From NCBI RefSeq assembly GCF_008831285.2, contig NC_045147.1, forward strand, positions 5,994,334 to 6,058,333: 64,000 nt of DNA, written 5' to 3'. The notes beneath the pieces were generated by a model. It saw only the letters and a list, made by a program, of their open reading frames with translations. It made no database searches and was not told where the DNA came from. Source of the stretch: Nymphaea colorata (lineage: Eukaryota; Streptophyta; Magnoliopsida; Nymphaeales; Nymphaeaceae). The position numbers were made by a program, and so were the translations under genes. Positions 38,386-50,153 of this stretch are shown here, in pieces (the stretch's first letter is position 1; each line of letters starts with the position of its first letter).

Positions 38386-39017
38386 CTGGGGACTAGGAGA
38401 CCTCCCTCCTTTCCTGCTGAAAGGCCAATGCCGCTTGTAACAACATAGTCTAATGAAAGCACATCACCATCGTCATCTTCATCATTAGCCCGTTGATGTG
38501 CCATAACTTGTGCAAGCTTTTGAGCAGCAGTTTTTGCATCATACTGTTGGGACCTTTTGAAGCTAGCTAGGCCAGTAGACCTAAGGGTGGGTATCGGGCC
38601 GGGCCGGGGTCTCGTTTCGGGTCTGGCCCGGCCCGGCCCATTTAAATTAAAAAAATATTATTTAATTATAAAATAAAATTTTTTAATATAAAATGTATTT
38701 ATTAAGAATAAAAAATATTATTAAAACAAAAAAAATAAAAAAATATATATATTTTTTTTACTTACCGGGCCTAAACGGGCCGGGCCGGGCCGATCCGGGC
38801 CTGGCTGTCGGGCCTGGGCCCGGCCCGGGCCGGGATTTTCCTGGCCCAAACCAGGCCCATACCGGGCCGAGCCGGGCCGGCCCGACGCCCAGCCTTGAGT
38901 GGATCCAGATCGAAGGTGATGATGAACAGGTGACATCAACGGGGAAGGTGCACCACCGATACTAAAGATGCTCTTCTCTCTCATATACAAAGGATTCCTA
39001 GGTCTCACTCGGTCCAT
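38386..39017 (-). pseudogene. SCD2-like coding exon 1, split by a MITE
   Basis: The ATG at 39017-39015 (context AAAAATGGA) opens 40 codons ending LRSGST at 38898. After the MITE, the frame resumes at 38573 with GLASFKRSQQYDAK and continues to the donor CCCCAG|GTAATT at 38386. Removing the MITE and one TSD copy joins the halves in frame. The last part reads GKEGGLLVP where the shifted frame gives RSPSPQ. Exon length modulo 3 also disagrees with exon 2, which points to a 1-nt loss. Confidence 0.72.
38582..38897. mobile_element. GC-rich hAT-like MITE (GGGCCGGGCC type), 316 bp, inside a coding exon
   Basis: The ends TAAGGGTGGGTATCGGGCC and (reverse complement) CAAGGCTGGGCGTCGGGCC form a terminal inverted repeat. 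The flanks AGTAGACC (38574-38581) and AGTGGATC (38898-38905) are an 8-bp target-site duplication with two transitions. The core is AT-rich between GGGCC-rich arms. It introduces stops in the exon frame, although 316+8 is a multiple of three. Confidence 0.85.
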
Positions 39018-40235
39018 TTTTGTGTCTCAGATTAACTGGACAGAACAAAGAAACTCGTTCTCTTCTGCAAAACAGGTAGATCTATTAAGTTCATCATTCG
39101 GACATCAGGAAAAAATCACCGTCTACAGTCTGAGAACCATAAGTTGCAAAATTCCAAAGACCAAATATCATGCAATGCAACTGCAGAAGAGTGTGCAACT
39201 AGTTAAGTTTTCTATTTTCAACAGCTGTGGCCCCTAATTAAAACCTAGAACAATGGATGGGTTTGTTTGAATGCATAAACAGAACTTCATGAACATTCAA
39301 ATTTTGATGGTCTAACTTCTCCAATTTCATGGATTATGAAAGATCTCCTATATTTATCTAATAGATCATTTATAATGTTTGAAATGTAGAAATTGCACCC
39401 ATATGGTTAAAGTTTTGAACACAAGGCAAGTCCACACAATCTTCTACCTCAAAAAAAATAATCACTTAAAATGTAATCACAACTTTTTTTTTTTTGGCAA
39501 TTACATTTGGAAAGTCTGACATCAAAGCTTATCCAAACAGCCAATTTATCCAGACTGGGGTACTAACGGGGTAAGTTATTTCTGGTCATCAATCTATCTG
39601 AAAACATTAGATATAAGACTACTCCAAAACCATTCACACATGCTACTTGTAACAAAGTAGAATTTGATCTCCATTTCAAATCTTTAAATGCTTTTCAGTT
39701 TCTTTTACTCTACGTTTCAGCATGGTCCAATTGCAAGACAAATCAGCACAAAAGTACTCTGGAACTGGCACATTTATGGTACCAATCTGGCATTTGTAGC
39801 ATAAGTACATTTTATGAAACTGATCAGCATTGCTTAAAGCTCTAGCATTTGCACAAAACAGACAAACTGATTTTTTAAGCAATTCTGCATTGACTCTCTT
39901 ATATTGTGCATTTGTGAGTTATTGGCTGAACCAAAGATTTTTCACTTTATTTTTCCATTTCTTTGTAATATGCATGCCAGTTTAAGCAGAAAATTTTCAA
40001 GCTGATTCCTAGAGATGCACCTTAGGCATCGAACTCTCAAGTCTTAACCTCCTTCAGCTTGGAAAACTTCATTCACCTGCCTACCCAAGTCGATGGAGCT
40101 CTTGATGGAACCAAACTCATATCAGAGAACCATTATTTTTCTTTTATGAAAAAAATAAAGGCTAGATCAGTGGGCAGAAGTAAATAGCATGAATACGATG
40201 GAGTCATGGTTACACACACACACACACATATATAT

Positions 40236-40270
<35 letters not shown>

Positions 40271-41121
40271 CATATCATTCTTAAACTACTTCCACGCGAT
40301 TACATAGTCTAAGCCAACCTAGTCCCGACACCCTTTCGACATGAAATATGTTCTATGCAGATAGTCTGGCAGAGATAATCAGATTAAAAGGAAACCTCGA
40401 AATGGACTAAAATCCATGAACTAACTTCCACTGCGTCACTAGCTTCCTTCTTTTTTTGGTATTCAATACGTGGATGCTCATCGAAACCCACGTTATCGCA
40501 GCAAAGCATTTCACGTATAACAAATGTAGGAATCACACTAAACTTTTGCGTTCAGATAGAGAGAGGGAGTGTCGATTCCATATGCTATGAAAACAGATGA
40601 ACTAAGCCGATCTCGCTCAAATGTTTGATCCGCCTATTCTCTTCTGAGTCTGCCAACATCTGGACGATTGCGAAACATTCAATATGGACAAAGGGAAAAA
40701 TACAATGACGACACTAATTTTTATATGTATGAAGCGGAAATGCATGCACACAGAGTAAACGAGAGAGAGGAGGGGTGTACCGGATGCGCTCGTTGGCTCT
40801 GATACCGCTCGGCTTTGATCCTCCCAGTGCTCTTCCGGATCAACGCTATCGAAACGTTGAAGGAGGCATGACGATGCTAAGCTTTAGTTATATGAGACAA
40901 ATATGAGAGAGAGCGAGAAGAGAGAGAGACCGACGTTTCCATGCTTAGCTGATGAACTCCGCCGATCTCGTCGCATTTTGTTCTTTAGTTCTTCTTCGAT
41001 ATCAACAAGACCTGACGCAGAACTTCCACCGCGAGTGGAGGAAAAGCAGAAACAAGAACGCCAAATTTTAGCGCTTATGAGATGAAAAAAGATATTAGAG
41101 AGTCACAGAGAGGACGCTCAC
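39018..41121 (-). other. 5' UTR intron of the SCD2-like gene (inferred)
   Basis: A good acceptor, TTTGTTCTGTCCAG, lies 18 nt before the ATG. Donors CATTG|GTGAGC (41122) and CATTG|GTGAGG (41322) lie upstream. The interval has no coding feature. It contains a CA/TA microsatellite at 40211-40275. Confidence 0.42.
40211..40275. repeat. CA/TA microsatellite
   Basis: ACAC run passing into TATA/TACA repeats. Confidence 0.93.
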
Positions 41122-41375
41122 CAATGGCGACGCTGAGAACGAAAAGGTCTGGTGAACTCCGTCGATCTCTTTCTTTTTGTTCCTTCGTTCTTCTCCGATA
41201 TCAGCAAAACCTGATGCAGAACTTCCGAGGTCGAGTGGATGAAAAGTACAAACAAGAACGCCAAATTTTAGCGATTATGAGATGAAAAAAGATAATAGAG
41301 AGTCAGGGAGAGGACCCTCACCAATGATGATGCTGAGAAAGAAAAGATCTGGTGCTCCGTCGATCTCTTTCTGAT
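40930..41375 (-). repeat. 200-bp tandem duplication carrying two alternative first-exon donors
   Basis: Two full copies and a partial third, offset by exactly 200 bp (for example aacaagaacgcc at 41051 and 41251). On the minus strand the two right-hand copies each carry a strong splice donor, TTG|GTGAG (exon ends 41322 and 41122); the leftmost part has lost it. The CT-rich minus-strand composition fits a plant 5' leader. (GA)n at about 41394-41414 borders it. Confidence 0.6.
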
Positions 41376-41449
41376 TCGGAACCTTCTATCGATCGAGAGA
41401 GAGAGAGAGAGAGAAAGGGGGACGTTAACAAACTTATACCTCCAACGAT

Positions 41450-41795
41450 CTTGGTTTGACTTAAGCCGGTGACGTTCGGTTAACAAAATTTTTCATTTCC
41501 AGACCCACTTTTTCAACATAATCTCAAACGCGACATCGTGACTACAAGCTAAATAAACAAAAAAAAAATTATGGACAAAAAGATAAATGTATGAAGCTGT
41601 AAAACAATGACAAAGACGAAAATTTTGGAAAAAAAAATTATGTTCTCACTCTTAAATGTGCTTTGCATCGAGTTGAGTGGTGTGTTATTGATGCCTCTTC
41701 AATCTAATTCATATGGGTAGTGGCATAGATGTTGAAAAGTGTAGCATAAAATCATTCAGATTCCAAAATAACTTTCAACTCAAAAAATAAGATAA

Positions 41796-41843
<48 letters not shown>

Positions 41844-42180
41844 GAAAGGAATGACTTATATCGTATCAAGAACATACATAAATAGTTATTCTTGCAAAAT
41901 TTGTGCAAATGAAATTGTTTTAAATATGTTATGATGCACACGTATATACGTTTCAAACCATGGTGTACTGTTTTATTTTGGTCAAAGAAACTTGTGAAAC
42001 CCAAACTAGCTTTTCCATGCAATCAATTGTAAATGAACAAAGAAAATCAGTTTCTGTTTTGGATTTAGAGTTCCAATAGGAACCTACGCCACATATAAAC
42101 TGGGGGGTGTTTAAATGCATGGTATATAAGGTGGATTTTTTTTTTGTACGATGGAAGTATAATCCCATTAACGGAACCAG

Positions 42181-42260
<80 letters not shown>

Positions 42261-42640
42261 AATCAAATACATGCAAATATATAATTTTGTTAGCATAAGT
42301 AGCTTCTCAGCATTTATAAAAAAGTTGTGGTTTTGTCAAACTTTCTACGTCGAGAAAGTTAATTTATTTTTGTTATGAGTTTAGTATTTCACTAACTTGA
42401 AACACTCCTACATCTCTACAACTAATCAATCACCATGATGGGATTATGTTATTTCAAGAACACTCATATTGTTATAAAGCAGTTGTTTGTTATGGCCTTT
42501 CCCATGCGATAATTGAAGGCCTCAGCTACTAGACAACATGCATTCATCTTTGGAAAGAATATTTATAACTTTACAAATAAAATACAGGTACTCCTATTGG
42601 GATATCAACCAAATATAGGATTTGATAAACAACAGGAAGA
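41450..42640. other. AT-rich spacer with two (AT)n microsatellites
   Basis: (TA)n at 41797-41840 and (AT)n at 42185-42257. No gene seen; the frames here are microsatellite read-through. Confidence 0.5.
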
Positions 42641-43310
42641 CTATTAGAAAATTAGAACAACTCCAAATTAAAGAATTTCCATATATAAAACCATTTTTAC
42701 AAAATTTCTTTTATTATAGTTCCTTAGCATGATGTTCTTATAATAAAGATATAGGAGAAAACTTATTCATCAAATTACCGGATCCATTAGGTTCTGAAAT
42801 TCACAAGAAGTATAAAGAAAATGAAGTAATACCCCAATTATATAACATTAGTATGAGGGCCCAATTCATTATTGAAAAATTAGTAAAGAAGTGTATTGAA
42901 ATTACCATCTCAAAATAATTAAAAGGAGAGTATAGCTTTTATAAGCAAATATACACACCACAAAAGTATACCCGAATTATATAACATTAGTATGAGGACC
43001 CAATTCATTATTGAAAAATTAGTAAAGAAGTGTATTGAAATTACCATCTCAAAACAATTAAAAGGAGAGTATAGCTTTTATAAGCAAATATACACACCAC
43101 AAAAGTATGATAAAGGGCCTAGACATGTAAAAACATATAAGAATAAAACAAGAGACAAAAGGAAAGAAATACTACCTTCAAACATCTAATGCCAGAAAAC
43201 CTTACATTAACAAACATAGACATGTTAGAAAATTTAATACTCAGAGAGATTATAAAACAAATTAACATGCTTCACTTGTGGTAGCCCTGAAATCCCCTAA
43301 GTTAAAAAAT
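42640..43310 (+). pseudogene. possible endogenous pararetrovirus (Caulimoviridae) coat-protein relic
   Basis: Plus-strand frames, broken by stops and shifts, show a Lys/Arg-rich block followed by a partial C-x2-C zinc knuckle near 43275-43300 whose His and last Cys are missing. The block order (a helical part, a basic KTYK-type patch, a knuckle) resembles capsid regions of endogenous caulimovirids. A 132-134-bp tandem duplication lies within it. No movement protein or reverse transcriptase is seen nearby. The basis is pattern recognition only; a gag of another retroelement is the main alternative. Confidence 0.4.
42838..43109 (+). repeat. Tandem duplication, unit about 134 bp
   Basis: The segment beginning ttatataacattagtatgag occurs at about 42838 and again at about 42974, nearly identical, through ccacaaaagtat. 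Confidence 0.92.
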
Positions 43311-43618
43311 AGGATTTATGTTGTAGATTATCGCCTTAAAATCTACCCTGAAAAAATCCTTCAAGATAAGTATGAGTTTTACGTTTAGGTAAAGCATCAC
43401 GACCTTGCTCAACAAGTGAAATGAGGACAAGAACAAGAAGTTTGTCCTCTGAAAAAGACATGAGGTGAATACCCATATTAGAGAACATGTGGCTTCCTAG
43501 CATCGCCATGTTTAGAAGATTGATATTGATTTGCTGCTCTCGAGGATTTTCTTTAGCAAGGCAGATGTAATATTCTTGAAGGATAACTTATCTAGAACTG
43601 ACTGAATACTTGGCGAAT

Positions 43619-43870
43619 TTGAAAATAAAATGTTTATATTTAGAACATCCGGCGAAGAAGACACAATCCAGTGGCTTACTGGGGTTTAACTAAATTGTAT
43701 CCGAAAATGGATTTTTTTCCCTACTGAATCTGATATTTGGTTGAATCTGTACACTCAACTACAGCTGATTCTGCCTACTTGTAGGCATTTCTTGTCGTAA
43801 TATCATTAACTTATTTTTGCTTGCTTTCAACAATTTTTTCCTTTGCAAAATTGGTCATTACATGTCATTA
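43619..43870 (-). repeat. Inverted-duplicate segment, copy B (252 bp)
   Basis: Reverse complement of 32594-32845 with two differences in 252 bp. It ends exactly where a CT-rich, LTR-like region begins. Confidence 0.93.
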
Positions 43871-46800
43871 TTTTCCCCTTCTTCCATCTTCTCCTCCTCC
43901 CCTCGCACGCCCACTCTCCCGTGCTTTCCCCCTCTCTCTGCCTCTCCCACACTGTCTCGCCCTCTCTGTCTATGCACCTCACTCTCTCCTTCCCCTTCTT
44001 GCCAGCTCTCACACGCACGTTCCCTATCCTTTGCTGCCCTCTCTTGTCTCTCCCCTTTTGTCTGACCCCTCTCTCTCAGTCTCTCCTCTCTGCCAGCACC
44101 CTCTCCCACTTGTTTTCAGCCTCCCACACAACTACCGTGGGCTTCTTCTAATGACAGACCCCTCTCTTAAACCACCTTTCCATTAATTTTGACTTTTGGT
44201 GGCTGTTGGATTGGATTTGCACCTAGGGGATGCATCTTTCCCCTCATACCAGCGACTAGAATGCGTTGGTGGTGGAGGCAGCGATCAATCGTTGACGTTG
44301 GAGCTCAATCGAACTCTTGAAGTGGCTGCCGGGAGCACTACGACAGTTTGAATTCTAAGATTGGGGTGAGAAAGGCCCAATCGAGCTTTGATTGTTGTAA
44401 ATTTTCTGTTGGAGTAATTATTGTTTGAGCATACTACAATTAAAAATTGATGATTTAGAAGGCATGCTAGAGATGTCGCTATTTTGGGGAAGTTTATGCC
44501 CATTTTGTGATGAACGAGGATCTATGTGTATAATTGTTTTTCTAGCATGATGTGTTGATCTTCGAAGCAATAGGCAAGCATGGTAGAGATTGTGATGTTG
44601 TGGTGAAGGTTTAAAACCGTTTTAGCAAGCTTGGGAAATAGGCTTCTAATGATGTACATATGCGTTGTATGTTGAGAATCTTAATGGTGGGGAAGACACC
44701 ACAACTAAGGAAAACAAGTGAGAATTGCACATGTGATAAGTCGAATATAAGTTTGAGTTCTAATTGTTTGTGGAAACCTCGAGGGTTGGGAAGAGACCCT
44801 TTTCGGAGGGCTTCATAGGTCGACATCCATTTGAGGTGAAGACATGCCTCGATGATGGTATTTTCAGATTTGTATCGATTGTAAGCAAAACGAGTAGAGA
44901 ATTTACCATTTGGTTATGTTTGCAGGTACACCGGGCACGTCAAGTAGGCCTTGAGCAACGTGGGTCGTAGTTCGAAGTGTTTAGTGGACGCACGACAGGT
45001 ATGGCAGCATTCTATGCAAATCCTTGCCTGGGCAATTGTGTGAATGTGTGTTCCTAGGATCGTGGGATCCTAGGATTGTGATGTGATTGATGGATTGTTT
45101 TATGAATGAATATGTGTATACATGCAAATTGTTTGATATATGATATGATTTGTTTTGGAAAGACTATTAAAGGCATGTTTGAAAATGTTACGTATTTGCA
45201 TGTGCATGCTAGAATTGATAACTGCGTAGGACAGATGAGGTGGGGTATCGAGTCGAGTGTCTCCTCGAGCCCAAGTGTGCATTAGAAAGCATCCTTGAAT
45301 GATAATTGCCCAGGACAGCTACAAGTCAATCACGGATCGAGACTACTCTTCGTCGTTTGGCTAAGTTTTGAAAGATGTGACTGACGGGTGTGATTGTCAA
45401 TGTTGTGATTTGTTGCATATGCATTGCCACGGGCAATGATGCAATTGAATGAATTGAAGGGTAGTTGTACCCGTATTGTTATGACAGCCAGCGAAGACTG
45501 TTATTGTTACCTGTAGCCCTCATGTGGAGGCAATTGGAGGTGTGGGTACACTTGTGAAGTAAACCAATCTCATGAGCTAGCCAGTCATTTTGTGAATGAT
45601 TTGTCATGTAACAAGTTTTGTTTTGAAAAGTTATTTGAAGGTCATTTTGAAAATTGTTACGCATTTACATGTGCATGATAGAATTGATAACTGTTTAGGA
45701 CAGATGAGGTGGGGTATCAAGTCGAGTGTCTCCTCGACCCTGGTTGTGCAATGGAGAGCATCATAGAATAATAATTGCATAGGACAGCTACAAGCCATCA
45801 CAGATCAAGACTACTCTCCAGGGATTGACTAAGTTTTGAAAGATGTGAATGATGTGTTTGATAAGATGTGAGTGCTTATGAATGTGAATACTGTGAATTG
45901 TTGCATATGCATTGCCACGGGTAATGATGCAAATGAATGAATTGGAGGGTAGTTGTACCCATACTGTATGACGGCTAGCTAAGACTGTTAATGTTATGTG
46001 TGGCCCTCGTGTGGAGGCAATTGGAGGTGTTGGTGCACTCGTGAAGTGTACCAACCTCATGAGCTAGCCAATCATTTTGTGAATATGTAATTATAATGAT
46101 AATAATGAAAGAATAAGAGATGAGAGGCCAGTGGGATGTGGCTATGTGTTTGGGAGTTGTCCCGCCTTCGCCACTGGTCTCGCCTGTTCGGAGCGCAGGC
46201 GGTGCAAGGCCCCGGGGTACTGTTGTGTGATGTGCTTGGAGCGTTGGGCTCCTGCCATCCCAACATGGGTGTCCTAGGGAAGGCTGAGTATCTTTCTTTG
46301 AAAGTCACACACCCATGGATGAGTGATGTACCGCTGCAGTGGATGAATGGATCCATACTGTTATGGGCCACCACGGGGGTTGTCTCTCGGTTATGGGCCG
46401 CCCATGGTGTGCATGTGCCTATGTTTGCACCCACAGGAACTATCAATTCATTAAAGCTAATGAAAATAAAAGTATGTGAATGGAATGTATATGAGTGATG
46501 TGCATGTGAATTGAGATTGTGTTATCGTAGCCATTGAATGGCCTTTACATGTCGCGGTATATGTGAGGGACCTTCTTGGTAAATGATGTGACTACGCCCT
46601 GATATGACATGATGATAGATTGTTTTTATTATTGTTCTCATATTTGAGCCCTACCTAAGAGGGTTTGGGATTTTTCTAGCTTGTTGCCATACTACAAAGG
46701 CTAAGCCTTCAATTGTTTCTTTTTTCAAGTTTTAGCGGACCCGGGACAGTAGGTTGATCAGATGGCTTCACTCACTTCCTACTGGAGATGTTTTGGGTTG

Positions 46801-47055
46801 TTTGTAGTGCCGGCGCATCGTGTTGTGGGTTATATTGATGTCTTGTTGTTGTTAGGCATCAATCATATGGTTTGGGGCATTTTGTCATACACATTGATGT
46901 AATTTTGTATCAACTGAAATTGTTATATAAATTAAAGTTTGCCCCATTGTTTTGAATTGCTTGGCTCATCTCATTTTAAATTGTTGTGTCGTCGCACCTC
47001 AATGTTTTATGTTTAGAAAAAAAAATTTGAGGGTCAAAAGGGTTGGGGTGTGACA
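43871..47055 (+). mobile_element. Long gypsy-type LTR, solo or truncated
   Basis: A CT-rich leader-like block (43871-44150) is followed by about 2.9 kb of non-coding DNA ending GGTTGGGGTGTGACA at 47055, an ending I associate with long plant gypsy (Tekay/Del-type) LTRs. An internal tandem duplication (45125-46085) is also typical of such LTRs. No polyprotein lies on either side and no primer binding site follows, so it would be a solo or 5'-truncated LTR. Its left border is not defined. Confidence 0.45.
45125..46085 (+). repeat. Tandem duplication, period about 470-487 bp
   Basis: Matching landmarks: gaattgataactg at 45212 and 45681; catgagctagcca at 45571 and 46058. The copies are clearly diverged, so the duplication is old relative to the array at 6-28 kb. 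Confidence 0.88.
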
Positions 47056-48644
47056 ACTTGATTGATCCTCAATCCCTATAACCGTTTGAAATTGGCCCAA
47101 TTAAGTTTGTTGTTGAATTCAGTCAACTCACTTCAACATGCTTCTGTTAATAAGTGACCTTTTGATATAGCCAATAGGGAAGATGAAATTTCTTATGGAT
47201 CGTAGCTAAATTGACCTAACAAGCTTTCGAAAGAATGTGTGGCTGGTGGTTTATGGCCAACAATTGCTAGTATCCCATTAGACTTCTGGAGTTCTTTATT
47301 ATGTCTTTTAAATATCCAGTTGAGAAGTGGTTAATCAATAATCATATTGATTAATCATGAATGACTAATGCTTGCAGCACATCATGAAAAGGATTTTAAT
47401 CTGCAAATGCAATTGAATTATTAGTTCCATTAATGTTTCTAGAAGGACAAATTAATAACCTTATTTGAAAAAATAGTTGATGAGGCATAAGAAATTTGAC
47501 TAAATTGAGTTATTGACAGGAGTTGTGCTTTGTACTCCAAAATTTTCATGTTTGTCATTAAAGCTAAGATGTGGCTGGATGAATGAAATTATGAAGTGCC
47601 AATAGCAAAAAGTTATTGCCAGCTAGTTGGACCCTCTGGATATGTGATTGGTCTATTTAGATGGAACTCTAATTTGTTGGTGTTAAGTTTTTGTACACAC
47701 GCTTGGAGTTTAGGAGGCTTCTAGTGATAGTGTGGTATTTCAGGTAGTGAATGATTTGTGCACTAATCAGATTAATACCTTATTCTATAAAGGTCAAACA
47801 TTGTGCTGCTTTTATCACCACATTAGCATGACTTATTGGACACTGAGGATGTTTTACTAATGATGCCTTCATATATTAATGTTAAAGATGTACAGTCTCA
47901 TGTTTTTTAACAAGATGCACATTTTCATATTCCCTTCATGTTTTAAAATCAGTTTTAGGTTTGTTCACATTTACCAACCTTGATGCATCGATCACCATCA
48001 TTCTTTGTTGTTTAGAATCATTGTTCTCTTTTTGTAGCATTTACCATGAGTTACAAGGGTTTTCTCTAATTATATTGACACACAAGATATTAAACAATGG
48101 AAGGGATGAGATCATAAGCATCAAACTCTCAAATTTTTAAAGTTTTATTCAAGAGCAAAAAGTAAGCTTAAAAACTTGTTCCAACTCCTTGAGTATTTTC
48201 AAGGTGATAGGATAAAAATTATTATGACATAGGAATATAACAATTTTCACATTGCTTTAAGCATTTATTTTGTACTTAGAAAATAATTACGTATTTTCTT
48301 TATGCTTAAAGTCTCTATTAATGATTGATACATCTAGCAATGTTGTGATGATTCGAACATCCAATAATATTGGATGTTGTGCATTTCTTTGGTCAAAAAT
48401 CATATTTCTTAAGAGAAAATTTGCTAAGAACAATGTGTTTTTTAAAAAAACATGATTCAAGAACACTAGTTGTTTGTTATTGGAAACATTGTGCAATTGA
48501 AATGTTATTCTTAAAAGTTAACGACCAAATGCTAGACATAACACATGCTTTCTTAGGAAGGAGAACATGGCAACAATTTGGTAGACTCATTGCTACAACT
48601 TTATATCATTTATTCTGTTATCTTCGTAAATAATGTTTCACCTA
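47056..48644. other. unassigned AT-rich stretch
   Basis: No ORF with family features, no terminal repeats recognised. Confidence 0.35.
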
Positions 48645-49055
48645 TAGGGGTGAACAACGACTAGAGCTCGACTCGTTAAACCTCGGCTCGTGAACGAGTT
48701 CGAGCCGAGTCATTTGCTTAACGAGTTGAGCTCGAGTTCATGAGTCGGATTGTTCAAATAATCGAATTAATTTCAAGCTCAACACATAACTGTTGAGTCG
48801 AGCTCGAACCTTAATCGTGTTTGTCAAGCCTTAATGAAGTCGATATATTCAAACGAGTTTACGAGTTTGTTGAGCCTTAACCGAGTCGAGCTCGAGCTCA
48901 ACACGCAATGATGAATATCAATTCTATTCAAATGAGTTTGTTGAGCCTTAACCGAGTCGAGCTTGAGCTCAACATGTAACTGCCGAGTCGAGCTTGAGGT
49001 TTTATTAGTCGAGCCCTGCTTAAGCTAACTGAGCTCAGGCTTGTGCTCACCCCTA
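48645..49055. mobile_element. hAT-like MITE rich in GAGCTCGA words, 411 bp
   Basis: The ends TAGGGGTGAACA and (reverse complement) TAGGGGTGAGCA are inverted repeats. The flanks TTCACCTA and TTTACCAC agree at five of eight positions, a plausible decayed target-site duplication. Inside are many copies of gagctcga and cgagtcgagct, known from many plant genomes. No coding capacity. Confidence 0.65.
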
Positions 49056-49106
49056 TTTACCACTGTTTATTGACATCACATACTAGCCTGCATAAACACA
49101 TCAAGC

Positions 49107-49368
49107 TTCTGTTAATGTTGTAGATACAAACATTTGCATCTCATACAACATTGTCATTGTTTTCAAGTTTGCGACCATGTCAAATACGTGATTTATTGTG
49201 TGGTTCATCATAGAGCTGTAGTTGAGCCCTCAATCTAAGGTACATTATTATTCTTTGAATGACATCCAAGGTTAGTCTATACTCCATATTGTTGCTTTTT
49301 ATAAAATAATAGAACTTTTGTGAAAAATCTATGTTCTTTTGATATGTATCTACAACATTAATAGAAGC
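49107..49368. mobile_element. candidate MITE with ~23-bp terminal inverted repeats
   Basis: GCTTCTGTTAATGTTGTAG near 49105-49127 is repeated inverted (with one mismatch) as CTACAACATTAATAGAAGC near 49348-49370. The loop is about 215 bp and AT-rich. No clear target-site duplication, so the class is uncertain. Confidence 0.5.
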
Positions 49369-49370
49369 AA

Positions 49371-50150
49371 TCTCTATCGGAAACTAGAAATTCTTCAACA
49401 GATAGTATCGACAGAGATTTTTGATACTAACCTGGCTTGAAGAATTGCCGGTGGTCGTGGTTGCAGGGTCGGGATCCTTCATCGAGATCCTTGGTTGCAG
49501 ATGCCCTTTACTGCAACTCCCGATGGTGATTGCAGCGTCTACTCACCTCCACGGTTGAGGGAAGTGCACCGCCGACCACTCTACAACGTTCGGCTGGGGA
49601 AGAAACGATGTCTGAAGCTCCGATAGTGGATTCCGACTGCCGAACCTCTGGAACTCAGGTAGTAATCCTTCTCGGCAATGCAAACCAAAGAAAGGTGTCT
49701 TTGGCGCCAAGACAGCTGCCAGGGAAGGAACTCAAAACTTCACTAATTTTTGGATAGGGTTATTAGAAGAAACTTTAGCTTTTATATAGTACTAAAGTGT
49801 CTCGGGTCAAGCCCCCCATCTTAGTCTCGGCCCACACCCGCTCAGGTTACGACTTAGCTCGTGTGTGATTGTGGTCCACTTCATTCAACTGACGATCCGC
49901 AGTACTCTTGGCCCACCTCGCCTAGGTTCCCCCTAGGTTGTTCTCCTTGTGGGGGTTGTTGGTGCCTTGACTGCAACTGTTGACTTGACTTGCTCCTGCC
50001 CTGCTCTTGCCTCTGAACTCACATGCCGGCCAGACTAAGTGCTGGCTTGGTGATTGGCCGCTAAGTCTAAACATGATCGCTCCTCAAGTCCGGACTCATG
50101 CTTGGACTCTAACTCGCGATTAGCCTCCCTTCGTTGTCTCTCCTTGGTGT
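49371..50150 (-). repeat. gypsy LTR-like region with TATA box
   Basis: It lies directly downstream (minus strand) of the gypsy polyprotein end, where the 3' LTR belongs. Minus-strand ACTATATAAAAGC at 49779-49791 is a good TATA box, followed by leader-like sequence. The TG..CA borders could not be fixed. Confidence 0.42.
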
Positions 50151-50153
50151 CCT

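Larger units (their letters stand above)
36127..41375 (-). pseudogene. SCD2-like coiled-coil gene, 5' half, disrupted
   Basis: SCD2 is a plant coiled-coil protein that acts with the DENN protein SCD1 in membrane trafficking; family membership is recognised from memory. Model on the minus strand: non-coding first exon(s) with donors at 41322 or 41122; coding exon 1 39017-38386 (MITE inside); exon 2 37290-37115; exon 3 36356-36281; exon 4 36168-36127. Exons 2, 3 and 4 join in phase (AG|G, then phase 0). Landmarks are MDRVRPRNP at the start, KTAAQKLAQVMAHQRA, PSLRPVKIPPVIPP, and QDE followed by LDMLQEENENLLDK, the start of the coiled coil. The remaining coiled coil and the conserved C-terminus are not found down to 28 kb. 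With the MITE, the frameshift and the missing 3' half, it is probably a pseudogene. Confidence 0.68.

Noticed and set aside
43817-44186. Ser/Pro/Leu-rich plus-strand frames of 82-121 codons
   Set aside because: They arise from a CT-rich leader-like block that is open in all three frames, typical of low complexity and not of a gene.
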